From positions 830,144,786 to 830,208,785 of the forward strand of contig CM062297.1 in assembly GCA_031216915.1 (NCBI GenBank): a stretch of DNA of 64,000 nucleotides. The letters run 5' to 3'. The position numbers and the translations under genes were made by a program. Under the pieces are notes generated by a model. The model was not told where the DNA came from and ran no database searches. It saw nothing but the letters and a program-made list of their open reading frames with translations. This stretch comes from Pictodentalium vernedei. Lineage: Eukaryota; Mollusca; Scaphopoda; Dentaliida; Dentaliidae. Shown here one piece after another: positions 11,205 to 22,835 of the stretch; position 1 is the stretch's first letter; each line of letters opens with the position of its first letter.

Positions 11205-13240
11205 ATACAAAAAGAGAGATAGATAGTTTATTGAAGCAATATTATTACACCTGCAGTGAGGCAGATTGCACAACTTACATATAATGTGAATTATAATGTG
11301 AATTATAAAATATACACAAAGATTGTGAAAAAGATCAGCAAAGACTATTTAAAGGAAAGGCAAATAATCTAGCTCGTGTTTTTGGCAATTAATGCATCTC
11401 TCTCCCTGAAAAAGCAGCAGATCATATAACAGATGGGATTAATGATTGTCGGACTGTCATTCTTCATATTGAGTTCAAATTTCTGACATTTACTGGCTTT
11501 TTATAAAATCTGGTCTATCTCTATTTATAATGTTGAACAACTGGGCTCTACTGTTTGAATAGGCCGGGCAATCCATGATAAAGTGAATTTCACTTTCTAC
11601 TTCGCCGGCAACTGCACAAACACTAGAAGCCTTGCAGAGCCTACGATCTAGTGGAAAGGGAGGTTGGGAGTGTCCGTCTCTCTCAAAATTTAAATTATGA
11701 TTGCTTATTCTCAGCCTGGTAAACATAATCCTCGCCTCACGGGCTTTAGAATGGGTGAGATATGGTTCAAATACAGTACGTGGAGAGTGTATTATCATTA
11801 AATCGCCCGCAGAGTGGAGATTCCACCCGAACAATAATTGCAAATTTGTTGCAAAGCATAACCATCACAAGCAAAGTTCCAGCCAATGGACCTCCGGGTT
11901 AAACCCGGAGGTCCATTGGCTGAAACTTTGCTTGTGTTTTTTGCCCAAATGTACAGAATTTGAAAGTGATACTTTGGGTGATACTCCACTCCGCGGGTGT
12001 TTTAGTTACAATACACTCGCCACGTTCTGTATCTGATCACGTTTGAACGTACGATAAGTACGAAGTTTGGTATTACCGCGCTTTTTATTGTCGTCATAAA
12101 TAGATTCATGTAAATATTGTACGTATTCCATATTCAATTTATCACATAATGTTCTGGATTCAGTATTGCCGACATTATCACCAGGCACATTATACTGTTC
12201 CAACATTTGTTGGAATGCGCTATATTCTGATGTGAGTTTATTTTCCGTAAAAGAGTATTTCAGTAAGGTACCTGGGCTTGTGGAGTGCAATTTGGTAATG
12301 AATTAGTGTAATTGTACAAAAGACTCAACCGAAAGTGTGGATCTTCCGAGCTCCGCGCGTACAGCGAGATTAGAGGAATTTTTATTTACTCCGAGTACCA
12401 TTTTACAAAATTTGAGGTGTACTGCCTCATGCGGCAGTTTATCACAGTTTGTAGAATGACAATCAGGATTCCATAGTTCACAACCGTAGAGCAATATTGG
12501 TTTCATTAATTGATCAAATAATGTACACATTAACGCGACAGACGGGATGCTTTTTTTTCTGAAGGGAGTTAAAAAGTCCATGCTGTGCTTTATTCCCTTT
12601 CAGTTTTAAATCACTTTGTGCTTCGGTGGATTTTCCATTATTTGTGAACGTTATACCGAGATATGAATATTTCTTGACAGTTTCCAGTGTTTTTCCACTC
12701 AGCGTAAAACTTGGTATCTCTTTGTCTTTTTTCCTTCTCGAGAATACAAGGTACTTGGTTTTTTCAGTATTCAGTGTCAATCTGTTCTCTTTCGTATACA
12801 TTTTCTAGGTTCTCTAAACATATTTATAGCCCATTGTGTGTATTGGAGAAGATAACAAGGTCATCCGCGACGAGAAGATGGGTTACGGTTGTGCCGTTAA
12901 TAGTTATGGGTCACTGTCTTCATTAAATATTTCCTTTTTTTCATCGATTAATATCTTGAACAGTGTCGGCGAAACCATGCAGCACTGCCTCACACCGATC
13001 GTTGACAAGAGCGGGGCCCTATAATCCCTTAGTAGTTTTAATGACGTAATAGCTTGAGGAGTAGAGGGAACGTAAAATATCATATGTTGGTCCATTAATT
13101 CCTTTTTATTTGCTTTGGTGAAAAGAAGATTTCGGTTGACTGTCTCGAAGGCTTTCCGATAATCAACAAAAGCCGCGTATAGAGGTTTTTTGTTTCGCTT
13201 GCAACTATTGAAAACATTCTTCAGTACAAATGCACTGTAA
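11205..13240 (-). pseudogene. Non-LTR retrotransposon (LINE), reverse transcriptase region and 3' end, dead
   Basis: Minus-strand fragments in several frames read as one LINE reverse transcriptase, an enzyme that copies its RNA at a nicked target. Motif A (YAAFVDYRKAF, about 13150-13190), a degenerate GVRQ[G]C block (GVRQCC, about 12980-13010) and the catalytic VADD box (about 12850-12875) appear in order. They are followed by LNTEKTKYLVFSRRK (about 12720-12770) and a C-terminal zinc-binding-like region ending IHFIMDCPAY (about 11560). The 3' end (about 11215-11300) has a CAATAAACTATCTATCTCTC-type tail. Frameshifts, a stop-rich middle and an inserted snap-back element (11811-11997) show it is inactive. 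The 5' half with the endonuclease is missing. The clade (CR1/L2/Jockey-like) is not certain. Confidence 0.8.
11811..11997. mobile_element. Snap-back element related to the mariner-type MITE, inserted in the LINE
   Basis: The centre (about 11868-11940) is a 70-bp palindrome closely matching the mariner-type MITE core (caatggacctccggg and complement). The ends (gcagagtggag... / ...ctccactccgcgg) differ from the usual CAGTTAAAAC terminus. It interrupts the LINE reading frame, so it arrived after the LINE. Confidence 0.55.
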
Positions 13241-13479
13241 AATTGTTAACTAAAATAAACGTATTATACAAGAATAATAAATAACATACCGTGGGAAGTG
13301 GCATAGTCAGATCGGTTGCCACCCCATGAAGGAAAGAGAAATCGCGAACAGACTGTGGCCAAATGGATAAACATGGAGCGATTTGTCTGAGCTATGGGAG
13401 GGATGTCGTTTTTTTCGTTTCTTGGGCCAAACACATGATCCATTATAAAAAACCAGCGGCAGGGCGGTGTTCTGATTGG

Positions 13480-13517
13480 AATAACAATAATACTAAAATA
13501 ATAATAATAATAATAAC

Positions 13518-13568
<51 letters not shown>

Positions 13569-13569
13569 T
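13480..13569. repeat. (ATA/ATT)n microsatellite
   Basis: About 90 bp of nearly pure AAT repeats. The Ile-rich open frames on the minus strand here are artefacts of the repeat. Confidence 0.95.
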
Positions 13570-13732
13570 AAATCCACAAATAGTGCTCCATGGCTGTAAA
13601 AAAAGTAAACTGCCTTATGGAAGAAAATCTGATGAGTGTTTGTTGTTGTGATAATATATATTTTGGGAGTCAATCGTACAGGGTCAAGTCACGTGCTGTA
13701 CTCAGTAACCAATGCTGGCATCTGTTCTGGAG

Positions 13733-14130
13733 GTGGGGCGATGGGGGGCGGGGGGGGGGGGGCTCTAATGAACAGACGCTATGCAATTGGTTTCTATTGC
13801 TTGTCCGTATCCACTCTGGTGTGACTGCATGTGTGTTTGTAGTTATTCGGGATTTTCGATGTTGTCGTGGTGTGAACGAGTGTAGTATAGTTTTGCAGTG
13901 TGATTCTTATGAATCGGTCCGAGCAGGGTTAAACCACAGGGCGCACCCAGCAGCTATACTGCTTTTGTTCTGTGAGTGGGGCGATAAACAGAGTTTATGC
14001 AGCTCATTTCTATTGCTCATCAGTATCCACTCAGACGTGGGTGCGTGTTTGTGCTTAAAGCTGTTCTGGAGTCGGTGGTGCACGAGAGTAGTCGAATGTG
14101 GTGTGGTTTTACGGTGTAATTCTCATAGTG
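13733..14130. repeat. Two tandem diverged units of about 240 bp
   Basis: Unit 1 starts near 13733 and unit 2 near 13976. Both contain ggggcgat, tttctattgct, gtatccactc and tgcgtgtttgt-like blocks in order. The 221-codon open frame across this region has no family signature and is explained by the repeat. Confidence 0.55.
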
Positions 14131-15040
14131 GTAATCATATTTTAACAGAATTAAATCATAATAATAATAATAATACTTTTACAGCATTGAACCCACACAT
14201 TGTGCGGTACACAGTTACAAAATCAACGGTCGTCTGCGCGCAAACTCCGCGATAAAGTGGCTAAACAAACAACCCATAAGAACGTCCCATCCCTTGTAGA
14301 ATTTGACCGTTCCTCTGAGAGCTTTGGATATTGGGTGACTGGAATGAGCGGGGCGTAAATTCAGGGATTAGGGGTGGGTGTGGTAACCCCCCCCCCCCGA
14401 AACAAATCCCGATCATGGGCAGACGTGGAGCATGAAATTATGAAATACCAAGTTGGGCAGATGTCTTTGCTTGCGTGAAGAAAATTAACACACGCTTTTG
14501 CGTACTGAGCTGGGCAAAATCTCTTGCTTTTCCTTGCTTTTCCAACAAAAATATACACAGATTAGAAAGTACAATAAATGTCTAACTTAAGATGTCTAAC
14601 GAATTCCAAATTCAGGAAGTGAGTAACTAATAACAAATTATTTTTATGGCCACGACCCGTTGAAACAACACAAATAGTTCGCATCTCTGCCAAGGCGCTG
14701 AGTAATTTTAGTATGCTTAAAATACACTATTTTATCAATAGGAAGTATAATTGTAGCTTATAGAACTTTGATAAAAACAATTAGGTATGTTCCAATGGGA
14801 ATGAGAAGTAATTATTGACCCTAGAACACTCGATGATTCATGGTAGATATTCACCGTTCGTGTGTCTAAGCCTGGAGATAGTCGGCCACAACTGACATGT
14901 CTTTATCCAGATTGGAAAGGTTTGCTTTTTCGGTTGGTTTGTTGGTTCGGTATGCATTTCATAAAAAGTAGCAACAGAAATAACCGTGAATTCGCTCTAC
15001 CCTCTCTCCACCCTCCCAGGTGTAGAATTTCGAAAACTTT
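14131..15040. other. Unassigned intergenic DNA
   Basis: Contains a second short AAT run (14157-14175) and a C-run (about 14388). No gene or known repeat was recognised. Confidence 0.3.
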
Positions 15041-15189
15041 TGTCCATTGGCTGAAACATTGCCTGTGTTTGCTAAGGGAAAACCTGCAGTGCTTTGGATG
15101 TCATTCGACATGGCAATTGCGCGCAATCCATACGCGCAATTAAGCCTAGATAAGCGCACGGTTCGTGACAGGACTTCTAGTTTTAACTG
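15041..15189 (+). mobile_element. Tc1/mariner-type MITE, copy D, 3' half only
   Basis: Begins in the right arm of the central palindrome (gtccattggctgaaac) and runs to an intact right terminus GTTTTAACTG followed by TA. The left half is absent, as if lost by breakage within the palindrome. Confidence 0.75.
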
Positions 15190-15339
15190 TAATCTCAAAT
15201 GCTGCTGGTTTCACAGTGTACACATCTAGCATCATGCCTTCTAGTGTACGGCTCGTATTTCTTTGACCCTTTGAACCATGGTGGTATCTTCCATGTCAGT
15301 CCAACGGCAGCAATTGCAAGAATCCATATTCATTATTTG

Positions 15340-15411
15340 TGGGAAGACCAATCAATATTTTCAACGTGCAGCCCAAGGGCTGCAGGTTGAAAATGTTGAT
15401 TGGTCTACCCC
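15340..15411. repeat. 72-bp snap-back palindrome (H6)
   Basis: Arms of about 35 nt meet with almost no loop around gcagcccaagggctgc. Three scattered mismatches. No second copy in the window. Confidence 0.8.
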
Positions 15412-15955
15412 ACACATGCATTTAGCAGCCATCATTAGGACGTATCGTATCCCTACGGTGGAAAAGCAGCCTCTTGGTTAACCCTCTTCACAAATCGTGA
15501 ACTTTTAAGCAACAAGGTTTCCCATTTTGCATCTGTGAATTTAACCAATTCAGTTTATATATTTCGACACCAGTTTGTAGAGGGTTAAAAGTAGGTGTTT
15601 CAGATACTATATATCAAATAGCCAAGTAGCAGGCACTCGAACATGATGGTTAGTTGCAGTGTTGGCTTGAAAAACACTGACCATTCACTCAACACTGACA
15701 ACTCCTACAAAGCGATAGCATTCCAAAATTGACAATTCTTTGTTCTCTAAATTGCAAATAATTAACCAACAATATCAAAGCCCCGTCAAATAATATACTC
15801 TTGGTTTAATTAGTAATCATGGGGAAATCCAACGACAGAGAAGTATTGTTCTCAAAATGCCGAAAAGGTAACGAACGATATAGAATTTGTTATTTTAAGC
15901 CTTTGTCTTCATTTAAATCACACATTATGACAACTCATTGGAAGGCTCTTCTTAA

Positions 15956-16196
15956 CCCTTTACCCAACGCAGACGATTTCAAAATTTATTATTTTAAATA
16001 TCATTTTTTAAATTTTTTCAAACATTTTCAAAAAATCATATCATGTGACCCCTCTTTGGAACGAGCTCGACGAGCTCGTTCCAAAGAGGGGTCACATGAT
16101 ATGGTTTTGTTGAAATGTTTCGAAAAATAATATTTTTTTCAGCTGCTGAATTTGCATATTACGCGGGTGGATGCGGGCGATTCGTTGGGTAAAGGG
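15956..16196. mobile_element. piggyBac-type MITE, copy P1
   Basis: A 241-bp element between two TTAA tetranucleotides (15952-15955 and 16197-16200) with termini CCCTTTACCCAACG and its complement. A 67-bp palindrome occupies 16037-16103. No ORF. TTAA targets with CCC-starting ends are typical of piggyBac-type elements. Confidence 0.85.
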
Positions 16197-16257
16197 TTAA
16201 TGGTAATCCAATGTTGTGGTGCACGGCTATTTTATGACATTCTAGTAAAATGGTACC

Positions 16258-16545
16258 CACATTCGGCAACCGCGTTGTGTCCTTGGGCAAGGCACTTCAT
16301 CTCCATTGCCCGCGATGACGCCGTGTACTAAGGCGTACTGCACGTCGCTGGTACGCATGTCTTCAACCAATCTAAACCTGCCTGTGCTGCAGTGCGGAGC
16401 TACGATGTTGGGGAGCTAGCAGCTGCTCGTCGTTGCTCGGTGGTTCTCTCCGGGTACCCCGGCTTCCTCCACCCGTAAAACTGTCACAGTCATAATTAGC
16501 CATTGTGCATAAATATGTGTCCTTAAACATCAATAAATAAATAAA
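16258..16545 (+). mobile_element. SINE, 5'-truncated copy (S4)
   Basis: Starts inside the SINE body just before the GTGTCCTTGGGCAAGGCACT block and ends in an AATAAATA tail. It is flanked by a perfect 15-bp target duplication (tagtaaaatggtacc, 16243-16257 and 16546-16560), which proves retroposition. The 5S or tRNA head is missing. Confidence 0.85.
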
Positions 16546-16814
16546 TAGTAAAATGGTACCATTTGTATTCGAAAGTTGCTACGTGCAGGTTCTGTGTGGT
16601 ATCTACAGTACGGACACTTTCCACGGGCGGGCAATATTTCCATGGATGCAGAAATATTAGATTCCAAACACTAATTATAGGAATAATCGTCAAACAAGAC
16701 TAACGATGACCGCCCGGTCAAGGCCAAGGATTCCACCGAACTATGACCAAGTGGCCTATAACACTGGAATGAAACGTTTTGCGTTGAATTTGTTTAGGCA
16801 GAAAAACCAGATTT

Positions 16815-17275
16815 TGTGAGAGAATTTAGTTTTCCCATTCCCGTGACTTAGACTTTTTTCACTCAAGCATAGGGTTGCTGCGCGACAGACTTTCCACTAG
16901 TTTTTACCTTTGTGTGAAGTTCTGTGTACAGCCCAGCATTATACAGTTATGGCTCCGTAACGACAAATACAGTCTGTGAGAGAATTAAGTTTTCACATTT
17001 CTCTGACCATTACCTTTGTCGCTCGCACATGTTGTTGCTGTGTAACATACCTTCCATTGGTCTTTACTTTTGTGTGACGTTTTGTCGATATCCAACCAAG
17101 CATTATAGAATTTTTCCTCCGGGCGGACAAATACAGTCTGAGAGAGTATTTCCCATTTTTGTGACCTTGACATTTTTCACTGTGCAACACACCTTCCATT
17201 GGTCTTTACCCTTGTGTAAAGTTTCATGGACATCCACTGAAGCTTTATAGAGTTAATGGCTCCGGACGGACAAGT
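16815..17275. repeat. Tandem array of about 150-bp units, three copies
   Basis: Landmarks agcattata or agctttata recur at 16935, 17098 and 17240, each preceded by ccttccattggtcttta-like and tttgtgtgaagtt-like blocks. Short minus-strand ORFs here are repeat shadows. Confidence 0.6.
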
Positions 17276-17282
17276 AAAACCA

Positions 17283-17425
17283 GACGGTCGGGGCGACGGA
17301 GGGACAGACGGACGGACGCACGGACGGACGACGATAATATTTCGGTAAGCTCATAATGCCTGTCCGGACAAAAAAAAACAACTCGTAACTCGCGTTTTAT
17401 GGCGCGGACGGACGGTCGGACGGAC
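17283..17425. repeat. (CGGA)n-rich simple repeat
   Basis: Runs of gacggacgg-type tetramers at 17283-17330 and 17400-17425. The Arg-rich minus-strand ORF across it is low complexity. Confidence 0.7.
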
Positions 17426-17865
17426 AACACTGATTTAAGATACCTTCCTATCGGGGAAGAAGCATTAATTAATGAAGCACCGGGTACAAGGTAGCGGGAG
17501 CTAGAGTTTAACCCGTACGATAAGCAGACGATAGTTGCCATAAAAATGAATAACTAAATATTTTAATTTATTGCCTAAAATTCACAGCAGTTGTCCATTA
17601 TTGAAAAAGCTTGATGAACTCGTTTCCATTGAGGAGTCAACAGCTGTCTTTTGCTTAAAAATTTTGGAGGTCGAATTTTTGGGAATTAAGCCGGGCGAAT
17701 TTCCCACTACGTTAGTTAAAGGGTTTTACGATTTTATTCGGTAATGTCTCAGGGCAAAAAAAGAGGTTTTGATTCTCGGGCAATGTCTCACTAAAATTGA
17801 ACCTCCACGTAGAATATTTGCAGTGTCTTCCATTATTAGTTTGGAATCGTGACACTTATCAAAGC

Positions 17866-18507
17866 TAGAGCTGAAACGGTTAAAGGGTTTTTTTTTTATC
17901 GATAAATCACATGGATTAACCTTGGTTAACCGATTAATCACTTACCCTAATAGGTAGCTGAATAATTGCCGTATCTTTGATGATTTACAGCATATTAACT
18001 CTTTACCCAACATAACGGGAAAGAACCGGCCAGCGCTATTTACAAAAGGCCTTATTCAAATTGTATTATGTTTTCAATTTTTGTCTCAAACACATAGCTT
18101 ATGACCACTCATTGGGACGAGCTCGCTGAGCTCGTCCCATCGAGGGGCCATACATGTAAGCTATGTTTTTGAGGAAAAAATTAAAAATTTTTAGTAATTT
18201 AAGAATTTATTTTGCAAATATCGTCTTTCAAACGCATTGGGTAAAGGGTTACGAATGACCATTTCCAGCTACTGAAACATGCACGTGAACATGCATGTCA
18301 TCACGTAACTCGCATGCTTTACTCTGTCTCATATAATTGATGTGAGTCAGTGTGATAACGTGGGCCTGTTTTGGAGCAAGTTTCTTCCTTTGTTAACCTG
18401 TATAATACAACAGTTCAAAAGTAACGGTTAATCGACCAATTACTTTTTGATCGATCAAGACGTTGCTCATTGGTTAATCGATTAACCGGTTAACCGTTTC
18501 GGGTCTA
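17866..18507 (+). mobile_element. hAT-type non-autonomous element, copy 1, with nested piggyBac-type MITE
   Basis: A 642-bp element with ends TAGAGCTGAAACGGTTAA and ...ACCGTTTCGGGTCTA. Flanking 8-bp sequences (atcaaagc / accagagc) match at 6 of 8 positions. Inside, a piggyBac-type MITE (P2, 17999-18248) lies after TTAA. No transposase. Confidence 0.8.
17999..18248. mobile_element. piggyBac-type MITE P2 nested in hAT copy 1
   Basis: 250 bp starting CTCTTTACCCAACATAACG after TTAA and ending GGGTAAAGGG before TTAC. Its central palindrome carries a paired ggg/ccc change relative to the gaa/ttc of other copies. Confidence 0.8.
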
Positions 18508-18743
18508 ACCAGAGCATGATCAACTATATGTCTATTTATTATATTTGTTATATCTGCATCGAGTTTTTGTTCTGTTCTGCATAAAATAATCCAAATATTA
18601 TGAGTACGGTATTTATTTTTCCATAAATATAACTGAACACAAATGTTTTTAATATTTCTGTATTAACTTGTTGAGTGCTGGGAAATCAAAATTTGTGCTT
18701 TTTTCTAGACTACCGGTGCCACAAATTAAAGGCGTCAGATTAT

Positions 18744-19357
18744 TAGAGCTGAAACCGTTAACCGATTAATCGATTAACCAATGATCAACGTATTGATCGA
18801 TCAAAAAAAATAATTGATCGATTAACCGTTGCCTTAAACTACTGTATTATATGGGTAAACACATGAGCAAACTTGCTCTGAAACAGACAAACATTGTCAC
18901 ACTGACTTGCATCAATTATTATGAGACAGATTAAAGACATACTTGTTCACTTGAATGATCATTGTACTGTATCAGTAGCTGGAAATGATCATTCTTAACT
19001 CTTTGCGGTCAGCAGACGATATTTGCAAAATAAATTCTTGAATTACTAAAGATTGTCAATTTTTGCCCAAAAACATAGCTTATGACCCTTCATTGGAACG
19101 AGCTGAACGAGCTCGTTCCAATGAGGGGTCATAAGCTATGTTTTTAGACAAAAGTTGAAAACAATAAAATTTGTAGGAGATTTTTATATATAGCGCTTGT
19201 CGGTTTGTCCGTTACTTTGGGTAAAGGGTTAATGCTATAAATCCTCAACTGAACGGCAATAATTCAGCTACCTACTAAAACAAGTGATTAATCGGTTAAC
19301 CAAGGTTAATCCATATGATTAATCAAACAGAAAGCTCTTTAAACCGTTTCAGCTCTA
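18744..19357 (-). mobile_element. hAT-type non-autonomous element, copy 2, inverted relative to copy 1
   Basis: 614 bp with ends TAGAGCTGAAACCGTTAACC and ...CCGTTTCAGCTCTA, flanked by a perfect 8-bp duplication cagattat (18736-18743 and 19358-19365). It carries MITE P3 at the same internal site as copy 1. Confidence 0.9.
18999..19228. mobile_element. piggyBac-type MITE P3 nested in hAT copy 2
   Basis: 230 bp between TTAA at 18995-18998 and 19229-19232. The left terminus is diverged (CTCTTTGCGGTC); the right end GGGTAAAGGG is intact. The central palindrome is nearly perfect. Confidence 0.8.
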
Positions 19358-19365
19358 CAGATTAT

Positions 19366-20040
19366 GTTGATGCGCTTCATATTATTTGTGAAGTGAAATT
19401 ATGTCGCCGACTAGCAAGTCGTGCCGCAATAGACGACGGTGCCTTTATTGTGTGCGATTTTCTTTAACCGTTGTACACAATATTAACATAAAATAAATTC
19501 TACACTGAGCTCTCTGTCACGGACGACTGAACCAGTCAGGAAAAACCAGAGATAAAACTCTTTGAAAAATTCACTCTGGAAACCTGTATCCGAAGCTATG
19601 TTGCGAATCGCCTCAAGAGAGGGAATGCCGGACCTCACTCCATTGTCGGCATTAAATAATGATGATGTGACATGAAAGATAACAAATATTGTTACTCCTT
19701 TTTTCAGTATTAATGAAAATTAGATGTTACTATGGCGGTGGTTGTACTAGCACTGACTAAATATACTAACAAAATTATCTCCCCATCTTTCCAACGAAAA
19801 CTCGTAAATAGATTGGCTAATACAATCTCCCATCATTCAATTTCCCGCGAAAGTCATTTTACAGTTACTTCCAGGCAATATTTTCCCGCTATACTAGTGA
19901 ACCGCGGGAAAAGATTATTATCACCCTCCCATAAATTATAACAAGACAATAACATGTAAATAAATGTTTTTATCAAAAATAATTTAGTACCTACCAGTTT
20001 TGAAACAAACAGAAAAAATTAAATAAATAAAAAATATACT
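19366..20040. other. Unassigned intergenic DNA
   Basis: AT-rich, without recognisable coding motifs or repeat ends. Confidence 0.3.
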
Positions 20041-20048
20041 CACACATC

Positions 20049-20716
20049 CATGGCTGGGAACAGTTACTTTTCAAACGTTAACGTTTTAAATTATTTTAAC
20101 AACGTTAACAAAAATTTAACCAAGTTAATAACGTTTAACTTTGAAGATTATAATTGTATAATATGTAGCATTGCGTCGTTATCTTGTGTTTACAAAAGCC
20201 GGATCGCGTGTGCCGATGGCGTCGAATTTTGCGCCATTTGACGAAATTGAAGAACACGAATAATTTAGATGTCCACAGCCCTCCAACCAACACTGGTGTA
20301 GTTGGCCCGCCGATATTGGACGATTCAGCAATATCAGCTTCATCCAAACGCCTATTTTCCATGTAAATACTGGTATTCGAGCAATTGTCTCTTTCTAAGA
20401 ATACATTCGCAGCGATTGTATTCTTAAATGAAAACATCCCTGAATGTTAGAATTTACGATAACCTGAGAGAACTATCTTAACTACTCGTCCCCTGAGTTC
20501 CAATGTGTTCTATGTGCCTGTAGGCACATATAACACATTGGAACTCAAGAGACGAACTGTGCGTAAGTTCAATTATATTCAAATTCAAATCAATAAAAAT
20601 GGCCGAAGTTATAAAAATTTTGTTCATTTTAACATTTAACGTCATTTAACTCGTTAACGCAGAATTATTTAACATGTTAACGTGTTAAGGAAAACTTTTA
20701 ACTCCTCCAAGCCCTG
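20049..20716. mobile_element. Second hAT-type non-autonomous element
   Basis: About 668 bp with ends CATGGCTGGGAACAGTTA and (complement) CAGGGCTTGGAGGAGTTA, and subterminal ttaacg motifs repeated at both ends. Flanks cacacatc (20041-20048) and cacccatc (20717-20724) match at 7 of 8, as expected for a hAT target duplication. Palindrome H7 (20486-20555) is nested inside. Confidence 0.7.
20486..20555. repeat. 70-bp snap-back palindrome (H7), same family as 2598-2663
   Basis: Arms CGTCCCCTGAGTTCCAATG... are complementary almost to the centre (gtgcctgtaggcac). It shares its arm sequence with H3 but not its flanks, and lies inside a hAT-type element. Confidence 0.85.
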
Positions 20717-20935
20717 CACCCATCCCTCACTGATTTGAACAATTAATTGGTGAGCACCAATTGTACTTTTTTATTTTTGCTGGAAAAGGGTTTCGATCAT
20801 TTGAAGTACTTGCTATGTTATTAAATGAATGACGACAGAATTGTTTGGAATAAACTATTCCTTCATTGAATGTTGATTTATAACACTTTAATTTTAAAAT
20901 CAACTGGCGGTGATACCCGCTCCGAGGGCTTGCAG

Positions 20936-20985
20936 TAAGTAAGTAAGTAAATCTTTATTGACAATATGCTGTACATTAGTAGTGT
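20936..20985 (-). mobile_element. LINE 3' end fragment
   Basis: On the minus strand the sequence ends with AATAAAGATTTACTTACTTA, a polyadenylation signal followed by a short tandem tail typical of non-LTR element 3' ends. Only the tail remains. Confidence 0.45.
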
Positions 20986-21078
20986 AGCTGGAGGTTTTCG
21001 ACCCTAATTACCCGGAGCTTTGGGGGAGCAGCTAGTGTTAAATTCTCATAGGAACCGGAACTTTGGGGGAGCAACTTT

Positions 21079-22835
21079 TTCCTGCGCAAAAGTACGGCTC
21101 CATGAAGTTAGATCCATCAAATGGTGTACCTACTGCATATATAGTATGCTATGGTATGTATCGTGATATATGCACGCAAGGGGCTATGGGTATATATTAT
21201 TGGTAAGTGGTGGGAAGATGATGGGGAAGTTGGGTTTTCTTGAAAGTTTTTGTCCGCCAAACGGTTGACATTGCTAATGACGTCGTGACGTCATGATGCG
21301 CACGCCGCGTCATAGAGACGTTGACCACTGCTGTTGTCCACTATACAATCTGGCATAACGTTGTTCGGATCAGGGGGTGTCGGACTTCTCGTAAGGGGGG
21401 GGGGGGGGGGGGTGAGAGATCTGGTAGTGGCTGAATATATCCATGTTGGTATACTATTAGCCTTTGGGTCTTCATATAATCCTATGTCTGTTATAGCTAG
21501 GTCAAGCACTATTATGGGGATGGGGGTAATGCATGGTCGCCCAGTGTGGTATTGCGAGATAGTACTTGGTGGTTTAGATTGGCTGAATGGTTGTGTTGGC
21601 CCATTACCCCATTAGTACTGTTTACCTACCGAATCCTTTGTATTATGTTATGGCTGGTATTTAGTTAGTAATGCTAGGTCAGGCAGTATTATAATCGTTC
21701 GTTTAGAAGTGGGGGCTTAGGATGCATTGTACATACCGCTGTAGGTCCCCTGTTAGTCCTCGGTATTATTAACCAACGGATTGCTTTGTACTATTCTATG
21801 ACTGGTACAGGTAGCACGTTACAGCAGGTCAAGTGGTATTTTGAGGTGGGATGGGGGTAATGCCTGGCAGTATAGAACGGCAGTATAGTATGGGCGATAT
21901 ATACCTCGGCCCCCTCCGAATACCTTTGGTACTACTAATCGACTTAATGCTTTATGTCATACCATGACTAGTATATGTATTACGTTATGGCAGGTCAAAT
22001 GGTATTGCGGGGTGGGGGTGGGGGTGGGGGTGTAATGCATGGTAAGTCTAGTGGGTAGTATACGATGTAAGCTTTGTACCCCTGCAGGTCCCATGCTACC
22101 ACTTTGTACTATAAATCCACATAATGCTTCGTGTTATCCTATGACTGGTATAGGTAGTATGCAATGCTAGGCATAGAGGTATTATGGGTAGTGGTAATGC
22201 CAGGTAGTTTAGAACGGTAGTATAGTATGGGCGGTATATAGGCCCCCTGTTAGTGTTTGGTACTATTAACCAACCGATTGGTTTGTTTTATTATATGGCT
22301 GATATATGTAGTACGTTATGGCAGGTCTAGTGATATTGTGGAGTGGGACTAATGTTTGGTAGTTTAGAGCGTTATTATAACGTAGGCTGTACATACCCCT
22401 GTAGATCTCTTGTTGGCCCTTGGTACTACTAATCCACCAGATGCTTCATATTATCAAGCGGTATTGTGGGGTGGGGTTAATGCCTGGCAGTACGGAACGG
22501 CAGCAGTGTATGGTTGGTATATTCCCCTGCAGGTCCCATCTTAACCGTTCATAGTATTAACCTACCGAATGCTTTGTATCATCCTGCTACTGGTAAGGTG
22601 GTACGTCGCGTGTGCATCATGACGTCACGACGCCAATAGCAACGTCAACCGTTTCGCGGAAAAAAAACATTAAAGAAAACCCAACTTTCCCATCATCTTC
22701 CCACCACTTACCAATAATATATACCCATAGCCCCTTGCGTACATATATCACTATACATACCATAACATACTACATATGCAGTAGGTACACCGTTTGGCGG
22801 ATCTAGCTTCAAGGAGCCGTACTTTTGCACAGGAA
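21079..22835. mobile_element. 1.76-kb element with 230-bp inverted repeats and a minisatellite interior
   Basis: Arm 21079-21310 is closely matched by the complement of 22603-22835, from ttcctgcgcaaaagtacgg to tgacgtcatgatgc. The interior holds about seven diverged direct repeats of roughly 130-190 bp, each with a gggtaatgc(ctgg) block (near 21515, 21707, 21845, 22015, 22187, 22340, 22468) and a GT-rich bias. No transposase and no certain target duplication were found. Confidence 0.75.

Noticed and set aside
13590..14255. 221-codon open frame
   Set aside because: It spans a diverged tandem duplication and a G-run, has no domain or family motif, and is Cys/Val-rich from low-complexity sequence.
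1494..20555. Calling the hairpins of about 70 bp microRNA precursors
   Set aside because: Size and pairing would allow it, but near-perfect arms, dispersed copies and location in transposons point to mobile or repeat DNA; no expression evidence is available.
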